Shown one piece after another: positions 18,152 to 27,171 of a stretch of 64,000 bases of DNA. Location of the stretch: NCBI RefSeq assembly GCF_051131155.1, contig NZ_CP159508.1:1736001-1800000 (forward strand), written 5' to 3'. The stretch's first letter is position 1. Every line of letters starts with the position of its first letter. This DNA is from Pseudanabaena minima. GTDB taxonomy: Bacteria; Cyanobacteriota; Cyanobacteriia; Pseudanabaenales; Pseudanabaenaceae. The notes beneath the pieces were generated by a model. That model ran no database searches. It worked only from the letters and a program-made list of their open reading frames with translations, and had not been told where the DNA came from. Both the position numbers and the translations under genes were made by a program.

Positions 18152-19288
18152 CTGAATAACTTTACCTTTAAATTAGAGTGTCAGTGCAGTAGTACTGATG
18201 CCAGAGTTGGACAATTCCATACCCCCCATGGAGTTGTGCATACCCCTCGTTTTATGCCCGTTGGCACATTAGCGAATGTAAAAACTGTCACGCCTGCACA
18301 GCTTAAAGACTGCAAGGCTGAAATGGTCTTAGCAAATACCTATCATCTTCATCTCCAGCCAGGTGAAGATATTGTGTCAGAAGCAGGGGGCTTACATAAA
18401 TTTATGAATTGGGATAGTCCAATCCTGACTGATTCAGGCGGATTTCAGGTTTTCAGTCTGAGTGAGATTCGTTCCATTAGTGAAGATGGAGTCCAGTTCC
18501 GATCGCCTCGTGACGGCAATATGATTAATCTGACTCCAGAGAAATCGATTCAAATACAGAATCAATTGGGCGCAGATGTGATCATGGCTTTTGATGAATG
18601 CGCTCCTTATCCTTCTACCTATGAAGCAATCAAACTAGCGGGACAACGCACAACCCGATGGCTAGAGCGATGCATTAAAGCACACGATCGTCAGAATGAT
18701 CAAGCTTTATTTGGTATTGTCCAAGGTGGCGTTTATCTAGATTTACGTCAACAGTCAGCTCGAGAATTAATTGAATTTGATTTACCAGGTTATGCGATCG
18801 GCGGCGTAAGTGTTGGCGAACCACCAGAATTAATCGAAAGAATTGTTAGAGCCACAACCCCACTATTGCCAGCAAACAAACCTCGCTATCTCATGGGCGT
18901 TGGTACATATAAGGAAATGGCTCAAGCCGTAGCCGCAGGAATAGATCTATTTGATTGCGTCATTCCCACTCGATTTGCACGGCATAGTGTTGCTCTCGTC
19001 AAAGGCGAACGCTGGAATCTCAAAAACCAAAAATTTAAGCGTGATTTCACCCCCATAGATAGTGATTGTGATTGCTATGCTTGTCAAAATTTCTCACGGG
19101 CTTATATTAGCCATTTAGTGCGATCGCAAGAAATTTTAGGTTATACCCTACTATCAATTCACAATATTACTGAGCTGATTCGATTCACTCAGCAAATGCG
19201 CCAAGCAATCATTAACAATAAATTTGTCGAAAAATTTGGTCATTACCTCTCAGAGTCTTCTTCTTTTGCAGAGGAGCGCAGCCCATGA
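18152..19288 (+). CDS. tgt: tRNA-guanine transglycosylase (queuine tRNA-ribosyltransferase)
   Basis: Exchanges G34 for preQ1 in tRNAs with GUN anticodons. Seen: DSGGFQVFSLS, GGVSVGEP, LMGVGTYKEM, the nucleophile region FDCVIPTRFARH and the zinc site CDCYAC...H. The first ATG/GTG in frame is GTG 18236, but conserved N-terminal sequence continues upstream (VGQFHTPHGVVHTPRFMPVG), back to LNNFTFKL; the frame is open to a TAA at 18146. The only near-cognate start in the right place is CTG 18152, so that is used here. Overlaps the next gene by 4 bp (ATGA). Confidence 0.9.
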   Translation: MNNFTFKLECQCSSTDARVGQFHTPHGVVHTPRFMPVGTLANVKTVTPAQLKDCKAEMVLANTYHLHLQPGEDIVSEAGGLHKFMNWDSPILTDSGGFQVFSLSEIRSISEDGVQFRSPRDGNMINLTPEKSIQIQNQLGADVIMAFDECAPYPSTYEAIKLAGQRTTRWLERCIKAHDRQNDQALFGIVQGGVYLDLRQQSARELIEFDLPGYAIGGVSVGEPPELIERIVRATTPLLPANKPRYLMGVGTYKEMAQAVAAGIDLFDCVIPTRFARHSVALVKGERWNLKNQKFKRDFTPIDSDCDCYACQNFSRAYISHLVRSQEILGYTLLSIHNITELIRFTQQMRQAIINNKFVEKFGHYLSESSSFAEERSP

Positions 19289-19644
19289 TTCGCTTATCTC
19301 TCTATATTTTTCTATGGATTACATCAATGGCGATCGCTATTTTTGCAACCCAAAATACTAATTTAGTTAACTTGAGGTTATTCTCCTTTGAGTCTATCAA
19401 ATTACCTCTAGGACTATTATTAATTTTCTGCGCTGGTTTCGGAGCTACATGTATCACCATTGGACAAACTGTAATAGGTTTTGAATTGCCAACAGTACCG
19501 AAATTTTCTGTTTTTTCTGCTGCAAATAATCCTCCAAAACGTCAAACTGTAGCGCACCCATCAACATTTAAAAAAAATATTTCTAGGTCAAATAGTAATA
19601 TTAAAGATGACTTTGATGATGACTGGGATGATGACTGGGGGTAG
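19285..19644 (+). CDS. LapA-domain-like membrane protein
   Basis: 119 aa. Two transmembrane helices (LYIFLWITSMAIAIFAT and LPLGLLLIFCAGFGATCITI) joined by QNTNLVNLRLFSFESIKLP, the pattern of the LapA/DUF1049 domain. The tail is polar and ends in an Asp/Trp run (DDFDDDWDDDWG). Coupled to tgt through a 4-bp overlap. Function in cyanobacteria not established; membrane organisation is a guess. Confidence 0.8.
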   Translation: MIRLSLYIFLWITSMAIAIFATQNTNLVNLRLFSFESIKLPLGLLLIFCAGFGATCITIGQTVIGFELPTVPKFSVFSAANNPPKRQTVAHPSTFKKNISRSNSNIKDDFDDDWDDDWG

Positions 19645-19646
19645 AT

Positions 19647-19662
19647 TGTATTCGAGAATACA
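19647..19662. promoter_or_regulatory. 16-bp palindrome TGTATTC-GA-GAATACA
   Basis: A perfect 7-2-7 inverted repeat immediately after the LapA-like gene and 134 bp upstream of the porin start. Its size and symmetry fit a dimeric repressor or activator site for the porin promoter. No regulator is assigned; it could also be coincidental. Confidence 0.35.
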
Positions 19663-19796
19663 TTTGTGATCAACTGATTTTGTTAGCTTCAAATATATGC
19701 ATCTTGGCAAGTTTAACTAGGTTTATTAAATACTAAGATTTAGTAAATTACATGGTTATACTTGTTTAAAACATATTTCTTTTATGGTGTGAAGGA

Positions 19797-21533
19797 ATGA
19801 AAAAAGTCAGTAATCTCTCAGTGATATTAGGCTTGAGCTTGTTAGCTACGGCTACAGGCGCAAATGCTGAGACGCAAAATTCAGTAACAGTTCAGTCTCA
19901 ATCGACCACTGCTCCAGTGATGCAGTCATCACTACCTGTAACAGAATCGAAGTTGAGTGAATCAGAAACTATTCGAGCAATTAACACGGATTTAATCCGC
20001 CCCAAAGCTGTAGCTCAAAACGTTACTTCTGTATCTCAATTGAGTGATGTGAAGCCTACTGATTGGGCATTTACCGCTTTGCAATCTTTAGTCGAGCGCT
20101 ATGGTTGTATTGCTGGTTATCCTGACAGTACATTCCGCGGTAAACAAGCAACTAGCCGCTATGAATTTGCTGCTGGTTTGAATGCTTGTTTGGATAAGAT
20201 CAACGAAATTATCTCCGCAGGTTTGGCTGATAAGGTCAGTAAGGAAGATCTTGCTACACTACAAAAGCTTCAAGAAGAGTTCGCAGCAGAACTCGCTACT
20301 CTACGCGGTCGTGTTGATGCTCTAGACGCTAAGGTTGCCAAGCTAGAAGCTCAACAGTTCTCTACAACTACTAAGCTCAGCGGTCTTGCCTTCTTTAATG
20401 TTACGACTGGTTCAGGCAGTAACGTTCTTAGAGATGGTGCTGCTCCTGGCAACGCTCCAAATACGACCATGAGTGGGTTAGTATGGCTAACCCTGAACAC
20501 CTCTTTTACTGGTAAGGATAGCTTAGTAACGCAACTTGCTGTTGGCAATGGTAACTCAGCTTACTCTAATGCCTATGGTTCAGCTGGATTTTTCAACACA
20601 ACTGCTACCACATTCACGGATCAAACTGCTGGAGCCACAGCTAACACTTTTGTACTGCGTGAACTATCCTATACTTTCCCAGTATTTGAGAAAGCTAGCT
20701 TAGTTGTTGGTCCTCGTGTCAACTTCTACAAGTATTTTGACGGTAACCGTTTCATCTATCCTTGGAATACCACATTTAACTCGATCAACAGCACATTGCT
20801 GACTAATGCCAAACGTGGTGCTGGTGCAGTATTCATGACTCCATTGGGAGATCAGTTTGACTTTAAGATTGGATATTTGGCTGAAAGTAACGAATTTGGC
20901 GATTCGGGAGCATCAGCAGCCAATCCAACTAGAGGAGGATTGTTTGGTGGTAACAACGCTTTGACCGCCGAACTTGGGTTTAAGCCTAGTGATGCATTCA
21001 AGCTCCGCTTGCTATACAGCCGTACCAATCTTGCTGGTGCTAATCCTCCTGCAACAATTGGTGGTGCTGGCTTCACTCCATCCTTCCCCGGTACAGCAAC
21101 AACGGCTGGCGGTTATAACAATGGTCAATCTGATGTCTTTGTAGCTAACTTCGATTGGTTGGTCACAAAAGGATTTGGTATATTCGGACGTTATGGATAT
21201 GGTTCTACTAATCTAAATAGAGCATTAGGTGGTTCAAACAATGTATCCATGAACACCTTTCAAGCGGGTTTAGCTTTCCCTGACTTATTCAAAGAGGGCG
21301 CTCAGGCGATGATTTCCTTCGCAATGCCATTTAAGTTTACTGACAATGACAATGTGATCACGTCTGGCAAGGGAAATGGTGGTACTCAGTATGATCTTGA
21401 GTTTTCTTACATCTATCCTGTAACTAAGAATATATCTCTAGTTCCTTCTGCTTATTTCATCTTCAATCCTAATAACTTCTCTGGCAACCCAACCGTATTT
21501 ATCGGTAACTTGCAAGCAGTGTTTAGCTTCTAA
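19797..21533 (+). CDS. SLH-domain outer-membrane porin (iron uptake porin / OprB type)
   Basis: 578-aa outer-membrane protein. Signal peptide of about 24 residues (VILGLSLLATATGANA), then an SLH domain (LSDVKPTDWAFTALQSLVERYG... FRGKQATSRYEFAAGLNACL) that binds the peptidoglycan-linked polymer, a coiled coil (residues about 140-185, TLRGRVDALDAKVAKLEAQ), and a beta-barrel ending in aromatic F (FIGNLQAVFSF). This is the standard cyanobacterial SLH porin architecture. Leader GGTGTGAAGGAATG matches that of the BMP lipoprotein gene downstream. A hairpin terminator follows. Confidence 0.95.
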   Translation: MKKVSNLSVILGLSLLATATGANAETQNSVTVQSQSTTAPVMQSSLPVTESKLSESETIRAINTDLIRPKAVAQNVTSVSQLSDVKPTDWAFTALQSLVERYGCIAGYPDSTFRGKQATSRYEFAAGLNACLDKINEIISAGLADKVSKEDLATLQKLQEEFAAELATLRGRVDALDAKVAKLEAQQFSTTTKLSGLAFFNVTTGSGSNVLRDGAAPGNAPNTTMSGLVWLTLNTSFTGKDSLVTQLAVGNGNSAYSNAYGSAGFFNTTATTFTDQTAGATANTFVLRELSYTFPVFEKASLVVGPRVNFYKYFDGNRFIYPWNTTFNSINSTLLTNAKRGAGAVFMTPLGDQFDFKIGYLAESNEFGDSGASAANPTRGGLFGGNNALTAELGFKPSDAFKLRLLYSRTNLAGANPPATIGGAGFTPSFPGTATTAGGYNNGQSDVFVANFDWLVTKGFGIFGRYGYGSTNLNRALGGSNNVSMNTFQAGLAFPDLFKEGAQAMISFAMPFKFTDNDNVITSGKGNGGTQYDLEFSYIYPVTKNISLVPSAYFIFNPNNFSGNPTVFIGNLQAVFSF

Positions 21534-21550
21534 TTACGAGGTATAAACTT

Positions 21551-21594
21551 CCAAAATACAAAAGGGTGTGCGATGCACGCCCTTTTGTATTTGG
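21551..21594 (+). terminator. terminator after the porin gene
   Basis: Stem CCAAAATACAAAAGGGTGTGC against GCACGCCCTTTTGTATTTGG with one bulge and one G-U pair, 17 bp after the stop. Confidence 0.8.
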
Positions 21595-21737
21595 AATGAG
21601 AGATTGCGAAGTAACTCAAGTAGTTAGTGATACATTTGTTACAAATAATGTTTGCTAAGTTCTAATTCAGTGTAGATTTCTGTTAATCAGTTTTTTCTTA
21701 ACTCGCGGTACATTCAATCTTTCTAAGGTGTGAAGGC

Positions 21738-22934
21738 ATGAGTCCAATCTATATTCCACGTCGCAAGTTTATCAGAGGCGCGATCGCTACAGCCGCTTTT
21801 GGCGCAACCTCTCAACTTTGGGTAGGCTGTACTGAACAGGCTCCCACTAACACAGCTACCACAGGATCTCCAGGTGCACCAAGTTCACCTACTGCCGCTT
21901 TGTTGAATATTGGTTTTATCTATGTTGGACCAAAAGATGATTTCGGCTATAGTCAAGCTCACTTTGAAGGCGAAACGGCAATTGCCAAGCTTCCTGGTGT
22001 TAAAACATACAGTGAAGCAAGTGTTGCAGAAACAGCTGTAGTTCAAGAAACCATGCTCGGCATGATTAACCAAAATGCTGTCACAGCACTATTTCCCACG
22101 TCTTTTGGCTACTTCGATCCTCACATTCTCAAATTAGCACCAGAGAATCCTAAGGTGCAATTTTTCCATTGCGGTGGGCTGTACACAGAAGGCAAAACTC
22201 CGAAAAACATCGGAAGTTACTATGGCTATATTGATGAAGCGCAATATGTTGCAGGTGTCGTTGCAGGACTATCAACTAAGTCTGGGAAGCTAGGATTTGT
22301 GGCTGCCAAGCCAATTCCGCAGGTAGTTCGTAATATCAACAGCTACACCCTAGGCGCTCGTAGCGTTAATCCTAAAGCTACAGTTCAAGTAATCTTCACA
22401 GGTGATTGGTCAGTTCCAGTTAAAGAAGCTGAAGCCGCTAACAGCATGATCGATCAGGGTGTAGATGTCTTAACCTGTCACGTAGACAGTCCAAAAGTTG
22501 TGATGGAGACGGCAGAAAAACGGAAAATATTCTGCACAGGCTATCACACTAATCAAGCATCACTTGCTCCGAATGGATATCTAACTGGTGCAGAATGGGA
22601 TTGGACTAATGTTTACACCAAGTATGTAGAGATGCTCAAAGCAGGTAAGACACTTATGGATGGAGGTATTCCTCACATTTTGCGCGGTGGTCTTAAGGAA
22701 GGATTCTGTAAGGTGTCGCCATTTGGTAGTGCCGTTAGTGCTGCGGCTAAGAAGGAAGCTGAAACCGTAATGGCTAAGTTCAAAGATGGCAGCATGATTA
22801 TTTATGCTGGTGAAATGAAAGATAACACTGGCAAAGTTGTAATTGCTAAGGGCAAGGAATACAAACAGACAGATCCAGATCTAGAAAAGATGGATTGGTT
22901 TGTTGAAGGTGTAATCGGAAGCGTTAAAGGCTAA
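21738..22934 (+). CDS. BMP-family (PnrA/BmpA-like) substrate-binding lipoprotein
   Basis: 398-aa solute-binding protein. The N-terminus has a twin-arginine-like RRKFIRGAI stretch and a lipobox (LWVGC, Cys about 30), then a Pro/Thr/Ser linker. The mature part has NIGFIYVGPKDDFGYSQAHFEG, VVAGLSTKSGKLGFVAAKPIP and GVDVLTCHVDSPKV, typical of basic-membrane-protein/nucleoside-binding PnrA relatives. With the two permeases downstream it forms a nucleoside-type ABC importer. Ribosome site GGTGTGAAGG precedes ATG 21738. Confidence 0.92.
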   Translation: MSPIYIPRRKFIRGAIATAAFGATSQLWVGCTEQAPTNTATTGSPGAPSSPTAALLNIGFIYVGPKDDFGYSQAHFEGETAIAKLPGVKTYSEASVAETAVVQETMLGMINQNAVTALFPTSFGYFDPHILKLAPENPKVQFFHCGGLYTEGKTPKNIGSYYGYIDEAQYVAGVVAGLSTKSGKLGFVAAKPIPQVVRNINSYTLGARSVNPKATVQVIFTGDWSVPVKEAEAANSMIDQGVDVLTCHVDSPKVVMETAEKRKIFCTGYHTNQASLAPNGYLTGAEWDWTNVYTKYVEMLKAGKTLMDGGIPHILRGGLKEGFCKVSPFGSAVSAAAKKEAETVMAKFKDGSMIIYAGEMKDNTGKVVIAKGKEYKQTDPDLEKMDWFVEGVIGSVKG

Positions 22935-22937
22935 ACC

Positions 22938-22986
22938 AAATAAAAGGATTTAAGACTTACTTCGCAAGTCTTAAATCCTTTTATTT
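22938..22986. terminator. 21-bp perfect hairpin between BMP and permease genes
   Basis: Arms 22938-22958 and 22966-22986 (AAATAAAAGGATTTAAGACTT), loop ACTTCGC. It lies between the binding-protein gene and permeases and may lower read-through, giving more binding protein than permease. Confidence 0.75.
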
Positions 22987-23014
22987 GTATATCATTCATT
23001 TGAGAACTAACTAT

Positions 23015-24103
23015 ATGAATATACGCGATCGCTGGCGTTCAACATCTGAGAATATTCTGCTTCCAATAGGAGCTTTACTTGCTTCATTAGTCATTTTCGG
23101 GATTTTTTGTGCCATCCAAGGGAAAAATCCAATTGCAATTTATGGAACGATTTATTCATCTGCGTTTGGTAATAGCTTCTCTTGGCAAGGAACCTTAATT
23201 CGTGCAGCTCCTTTAATGCTGACATGTTTATGCACGTCTTTACCAGCAATGCTAGGATTGACGATTATTGGCAATGAAGGAGCTTTAATTGTTGGTGGAT
23301 TGGGAGCAATCTCTGTTGGTTTATCGCTAGCTTCTTTACCCTCTCTCATGGTGCAGATAGCTATGGCGATGGGTGGCATTATAGCGGGTGGACTGTGGAT
23401 TATGTTTGTTGGTGCGATTAAGTACTATCGCGGTGTTAATGAAACTATTAGTAGTTTGTTGATGAATTACATTGCGATCGCAGTGCTTAACACCTTAGTA
23501 GAAGGACCAATGCGTGATCCTTCTACCTTAAATAAACCCTCTAGCTTTCCACTTTCGGCAATTAATATGCTGCAAAGTATTCCCAATAGCAGAGTTCATT
23601 ACGGTCTAATTTATGGACTAGTTGCCTGTGTGATCGCTTATTTTTTGATTCATCGCACCACTTTTGGATTTTCAGTACGCACTGTCGGCGGCAATATTCG
23701 TGCTGCTAAAATTGCAGGCTTACCAGTTGGCAAACTTACATTAATCGTCAGTTTCTTGGGAGGTTCCTGTGCTGGTCTAGCAGGGATGGTGGAAGTAGCC
23801 GCCATTCATGGCAGTGCGAATGCCTCACTAATTTCTGGCTATGGCTATAGCGGTATTTTAGTTGCATTTATAGCCAGACAAAATCCTTTAGTTGCGGTAC
23901 TTGTTGCTGTATTGATGGGAGGTATTCTGGCAAGTGGAAGCGCTCTACAGAGATCGTTTGGACTTCCAGATGCTACTGTTTTGCTATTTCAAGGCATCGT
24001 ATTCTTAGCTATTCTCTTTAGTGAATCTCTTTATGGTCGCTTTGACTTCTTTAAAGATAGAGAACCAGAAGTTAAGATTGATGCATCTGCAACTACAGTT
24101 TAG
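23015..24103 (+). CDS. ABC transporter permease, nucleoside type (NupP/YufP-like)
   Basis: Branched-chain-amino-acid/ribose-type permease (BPD_transp_2 fold), about nine to ten helices. Characteristic segments: LTCLCTSLPAMLGLTIIGNEGALIVGG (in part), NETISSLLMNYIAIAVLNTLVEGPMRDP, RTVGGNIRAAKIAGLPV and LAGMVEVAAIHGSAN. ATG 23015 is chosen over TTG 22985, which lies inside the preceding hairpin. Works with the second permease at 24206. The matching ATPase is not next to it. Confidence 0.92.
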   Translation: MNIRDRWRSTSENILLPIGALLASLVIFGIFCAIQGKNPIAIYGTIYSSAFGNSFSWQGTLIRAAPLMLTCLCTSLPAMLGLTIIGNEGALIVGGLGAISVGLSLASLPSLMVQIAMAMGGIIAGGLWIMFVGAIKYYRGVNETISSLLMNYIAIAVLNTLVEGPMRDPSTLNKPSSFPLSAINMLQSIPNSRVHYGLIYGLVACVIAYFLIHRTTFGFSVRTVGGNIRAAKIAGLPVGKLTLIVSFLGGSCAGLAGMVEVAAIHGSANASLISGYGYSGILVAFIARQNPLVAVLVAVLMGGILASGSALQRSFGLPDATVLLFQGIVFLAILFSESLYGRFDFFKDREPEVKIDASATTV

Positions 24104-24205
24104 GCAATTCCTAAGAATCGATATATTTTTATTGGTGCTTTACAGCTCATTAAATAAAAATATGAGTTTTCTCAATCACAAATTTTTTAAGAATTACCAA
24201 TTACT

Positions 24206-25138
24206 ATGGCAGATACATCTACAACATTAGGTTGGATGAGTGTTCCTTTAGCAATCGTTGCAGGTACACTCAGAGGAAGCGCACCATTTCTATTTGTTAG
24301 TTTAGGTGAATGTCTTACTGAAAAAGCCGGCAAGATTAATCTTGGTCTAGAAGGAACATTGCTCACTGGGGCAATGACCGCATATGCAGTTTCTTTTTTG
24401 ACCAAATCACCTTGGCTAGGAGTCTTAGCAGCTGGTTTGTCAGGCGTTGGACTGGGATTAATTCATGCATGGTTATCGCAACGTTCTAAGGTAAGCGATG
24501 TCGCTGTCGGTATTGCGATGATTATTTTTGGTAGTGGGATTGCATTTTTCTTTGGGAAAGCCTTTATTCAGCCTAAAGCAATCCCTTTGCCTGTACTCGA
24601 GTGGGGCAATTGGAGCAGCCTTCCTCAAGTCCAAGCAGCCCTGAAGGTAAGCCCATTGCTATTAATTGGTATTGCGATCGCACCTCTGATGCAATGGTTT
24701 TTTAGCTCGACTCGGTGGGGTTTATATGTACGTGCTGTAGGTGATAGCCCCAGTGCTGCAAGAGCAATGGGAATTTCTGTTGTGGGTGTGCGTACCTGCG
24801 CGATCGTAGCAGGTAGCTTTCTTGCTGGTATCGGTGGCGCAAGTTTATCGCTGTATTTCCCCGGACTTTGGGCTGAGAATATTTCAAGTGGTCAAGGTTT
24901 AATGGCGGTTGCTCTTGTAATTTTTGCCAGATGGCAGCCAATTCATTGTCTATGGGCAGCTTTGCTGTTTGGTGGAGCGCAAGCTATCGGGCCAGCTCTT
25001 CAGGCAGTAGGATTTGATTCTTACTATTACTTATTCAATGCCATGCCCTACATTATGACTTTAATCATCACGATCGCTACTTGTTCGCCACGTAGGACAT
25101 TAACTGGTTCTCCAGGGGCATTAGGTACAAATGAATAA
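24206..25138 (+). CDS. ABC transporter permease, nucleoside type (NupQ/YufQ-like)
   Basis: Second permease of the importer, 310 aa: FVSLGECLTEKAGKINLGLEGTLLTGA is the family opening (quoted in part: GECLTEKAGKINLGLEG), followed by SDVAVGIAMIIFGSGIAFF, RAVGDSPSAARAMGISV and GGASLSLYFPGLWAENISSG. Separated from the first permease by 102 bp with no terminator-like hairpin, so co-transcription is likely. A perfect hairpin ends the unit. Confidence 0.92.
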   Translation: MADTSTTLGWMSVPLAIVAGTLRGSAPFLFVSLGECLTEKAGKINLGLEGTLLTGAMTAYAVSFLTKSPWLGVLAAGLSGVGLGLIHAWLSQRSKVSDVAVGIAMIIFGSGIAFFFGKAFIQPKAIPLPVLEWGNWSSLPQVQAALKVSPLLLIGIAIAPLMQWFFSSTRWGLYVRAVGDSPSAARAMGISVVGVRTCAIVAGSFLAGIGGASLSLYFPGLWAENISSGQGLMAVALVIFARWQPIHCLWAALLFGGAQAIGPALQAVGFDSYYYLFNAMPYIMTLIITIATCSPRRTLTGSPGALGTNE

Positions 25139-25141
25139 TTA

Positions 25142-25180
25142 AAACTCTAAAATCATTGCAATGCAATGATTTTAGAGTTT
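25142..25180 (+). terminator. terminator after the permease operon
   Basis: Perfect 18-bp stem (AAACTCTAAAATCATTGC and complement) with loop AAT, ending in T-rich sequence, 3 bp after the stop. Confidence 0.85.
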
Positions 25181-25214
25181 TATGACAATTTTTAAAAATG
25201 CAAATACACTAAAT

Positions 25215-25270
25215 ACCAATTAACAAAAGTGTGACGACACTTTTGTTAGCTAAAAAACAAACCCAGTAAG
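25215..25270 (+). repeat. family D element, copy D1
   Basis: ACCAATTAACAAAAGTGTG-ACGACACTTTTGTTAG followed by CTAAAAAACAAACCCAGTAAG. A short hairpin plus the constant tail AAACAAACCCAGTAAG; same plan as D2-D4. Confidence 0.75.
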
Positions 25271-25328
25271 AATTTCAAAAATACAAATTACTTAGCCATT
25301 TTGTATTTTGATATAGAGAACCTAATAG

Positions 25329-25441
25329 AACGTGAGTTCGATATAGCCATTTGCGTCGTGATTTGCAAGATGCAAATGGGGAAAAATGGTAAGAATCGCT
25401 AAGCGATTCTTACCATTTTTTGCTTTCATCGAACTGACGTT
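25329..25441 (+). repeat. family A double-hairpin element, copy A1
   Basis: 113 bp with ends AACGTGAGTTCGAT and ATCGAACTGACGTT (near-perfect inverted repeats). Inside are two hairpins, one on GCCATTTGCGTCGT and one perfect, GGTAAGAATCGC / GCGATTCTTACC. Same length and orientation as A2 at 27172, on the other side of the methyltransferase gene. Confidence 0.88.
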
Positions 25442-25460
25442 ATTAGAGATCCTAAATTAT

Positions 25461-25517
25461 ACCAATTCACTAAAGTGAGCCAACACTTCAGTGAATTAAA
25501 AAACAAACCCAGTAAGG
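25461..25517 (+). repeat. family D element, copy D2
   Basis: ACCAATTCACTAAAGTGAG-CCAACACTTCAGTGAATT with the tail AAAAAACAAACCCAGTAAGG. Followed directly by a small GGC-GTT-GCC hairpin (25525-25555). Confidence 0.75.
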
Positions 25518-25524
25518 TTTTAAG

Positions 25525-25555
25525 ATTCCAAAAATGGCGTTGCCATTTTTGGAAT
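25525..25555. repeat. hairpin ATTCCAAAAATGGC / GCCATTTTTGGAAT
   Basis: Perfect 14-bp stem with loop GTT. Hairpins with the same ATGGC-3 nt-GCCAT core occur at 51826-51880, 61630-61664 and 63314-63346; sequence outside the core differs. Confidence 0.7.
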
Positions 25556-25628
25556 TGGTATTATTTATAAGATTTGGAGGGTTATGAGAGTGCAACCCTC
25601 CATGTCGCACTCTCACAATCCATTTAGA

Positions 25629-25748
25629 ATAGCTATAGCTGTCGCCATGTTTGTTAAGACATAAAAAACAAATAGTGTGAGGCGGCGCTTCGCGCCGCCT
25701 CACACTATTTGTTTTTTGATTTGTCCTGACACAGGTGACTATAGCTAT
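25629..25748. repeat. family C element, copy C1
   Basis: About 120 bp between ATAGCTATAGCTGTCGCC and GGTGACTATAGCTAT, centred on a perfect 26-bp hairpin (AAACAAATAGTGTGAGGCGG...CGC, loop TTC). Further copies: 41151, 47369, 57561; related core at 57700. The remaining gap to 25878 shows no gene. Confidence 0.85.
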
Positions 25749-25878
25749 AAATAAAAAACCAAAAGATAAGTTGCGGGGCAAAACATCCCTACTTTTCTTT
25801 GTTTTTTTATACACTAATCAAAACTTTCATTGCTATACAATAGATTTTCTGTGCTGATATCTAAAAGCTTTGTGGATT

Positions 25879-27168
25879 ATGGGAAATCAACGACCGATCG
25901 CTGTCGATTTATTTGCGGGTGTAGGTGGTATGACGCTTGGCTTTGAGCAGGCAGGATTTGATGTACTTGCCTCAGTGGAGATCGATCCCATTCACTGTGC
26001 CACCCATGAATATAACTTCCCAATGTGGAAAGTGATTTGTGCCAGTGTTACGGAGATATCAGGTGAAGACATTCGGCAAAGATCAAAAATAGGCGATCGC
26101 GAAGTTGATGTGGTGTTTGGAGGACCACCTTGCCAAGGTTTTTCGATGATGGGAAAACGCGCCTTTGACGATCCGCGCAATCAATTGGTTTCACATTTTA
26201 TGCGTCTAGTTAAAGAACTCAACGCTAAATACTTTGTGATGGAAAATGTTAAAGGTTTAACTTTAGGTAATCATCGACAGTTTTTAGATGAAGTGATCGA
26301 GAATTTCCAAGAAAACGGATATGACATTCTCAGTCCTTACAAAGTACTTGATGCCTCTCATTTTGGCGTACCTCAACATCGCGAAAGATTATTTCTAATC
26401 GGTTGTCGCCAAGGTTTAAAGCTTCCCAATTATCCATCACCAATTACTAAACCAGCTAAAGCAAAACGTATTCCTAAAGAGATTATTAATTTACCTGATA
26501 GTCCAACTGTTCGGGATGCGATCGCAGGTTTACCTGATATTTCTCAATATCCTGAATTAATGCAACAGGATAAGTTCCAAGTGGAATTTGGACAATTCAG
26601 CGAATATGTAAAGCTAATCAATAATTTGGACGCATCCAACTTTGCTTATAAAAGGGAATATGACAAAAAATTACTAACTTCTAGTCTGATGTCAAAACAT
26701 CAGGAAACGTCAATACAACGGTTCAGGGATACGGTTCAGGGGGAAGTAGAAAGCATAAGTAGATTTTATAAACTAGCTTTAGATGGAATTAGTAATACGC
26801 TGAGAGCAGGCACTCCAAGTAATCGTGGTGCATTTACAGCTCCTCGTCCCATACATCCGATTACGCCAAGATGTATAACTGTTCGAGAAGCTGCCAGATT
26901 ACATAGCTACCCAGATTGGTTTCGCTTTCATAAGACAATTTGGCATGGTTTTAGACAAGTTGGTAATTCAGTACCACCGCTTTTAGCTAAAGCTGTCGCT
27001 TCCCAAATTATTCAAGTAATTAATCTTTCATGTACTTTAAATGAAGACGTATACATTTTAGGTGAAGAAAAATTATTGCAATTTAATATGACAGCAGCAT
27101 CTCTACACTATAACGTTAGGTCAAATACTATTGAGCCACGATCAAAAAAACTCTTTAGTAAACACTAA
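25879..27168 (+). CDS. C5 cytosine DNA methyltransferase (orphan)
   Basis: Bacterial m5C methyltransferase, 429 aa. Motif I DLFAGVGGMTLGFEQAGF, motif IV GGPPCQGFS with catalytic Cys, motif VI ENVKGL, motif VIII QHRERLFLIG, and motifs IX-X RCITVREAARLHSYPD...RQVGNSVPPLLAKAVA. ATG 25879 is preferred to the TTG at 25870. No restriction endonuclease gene is next to it. Given the HIP1-rich genome and the known CGATCG methylase of other cyanobacteria, that core is a plausible target, but specificity cannot be read here. Flanked by family A repeats. Confidence 0.95.
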   Translation: MGNQRPIAVDLFAGVGGMTLGFEQAGFDVLASVEIDPIHCATHEYNFPMWKVICASVTEISGEDIRQRSKIGDREVDVVFGGPPCQGFSMMGKRAFDDPRNQLVSHFMRLVKELNAKYFVMENVKGLTLGNHRQFLDEVIENFQENGYDILSPYKVLDASHFGVPQHRERLFLIGCRQGLKLPNYPSPITKPAKAKRIPKEIINLPDSPTVRDAIAGLPDISQYPELMQQDKFQVEFGQFSEYVKLINNLDASNFAYKREYDKKLLTSSLMSKHQETSIQRFRDTVQGEVESISRFYKLALDGISNTLRAGTPSNRGAFTAPRPIHPITPRCITVREAARLHSYPDWFRFHKTIWHGFRQVGNSVPPLLAKAVASQIIQVINLSCTLNEDVYILGEEKLLQFNMTAASLHYNVRSNTIEPRSKKLFSKH

Positions 27169-27171
27169 ATA

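Noticed and set aside
25142..25878. Prophage or integrative element around the methyltransferase
   Set aside because: No integrase, attachment duplication, or phage structural gene; only short palindromic repeats flank it.
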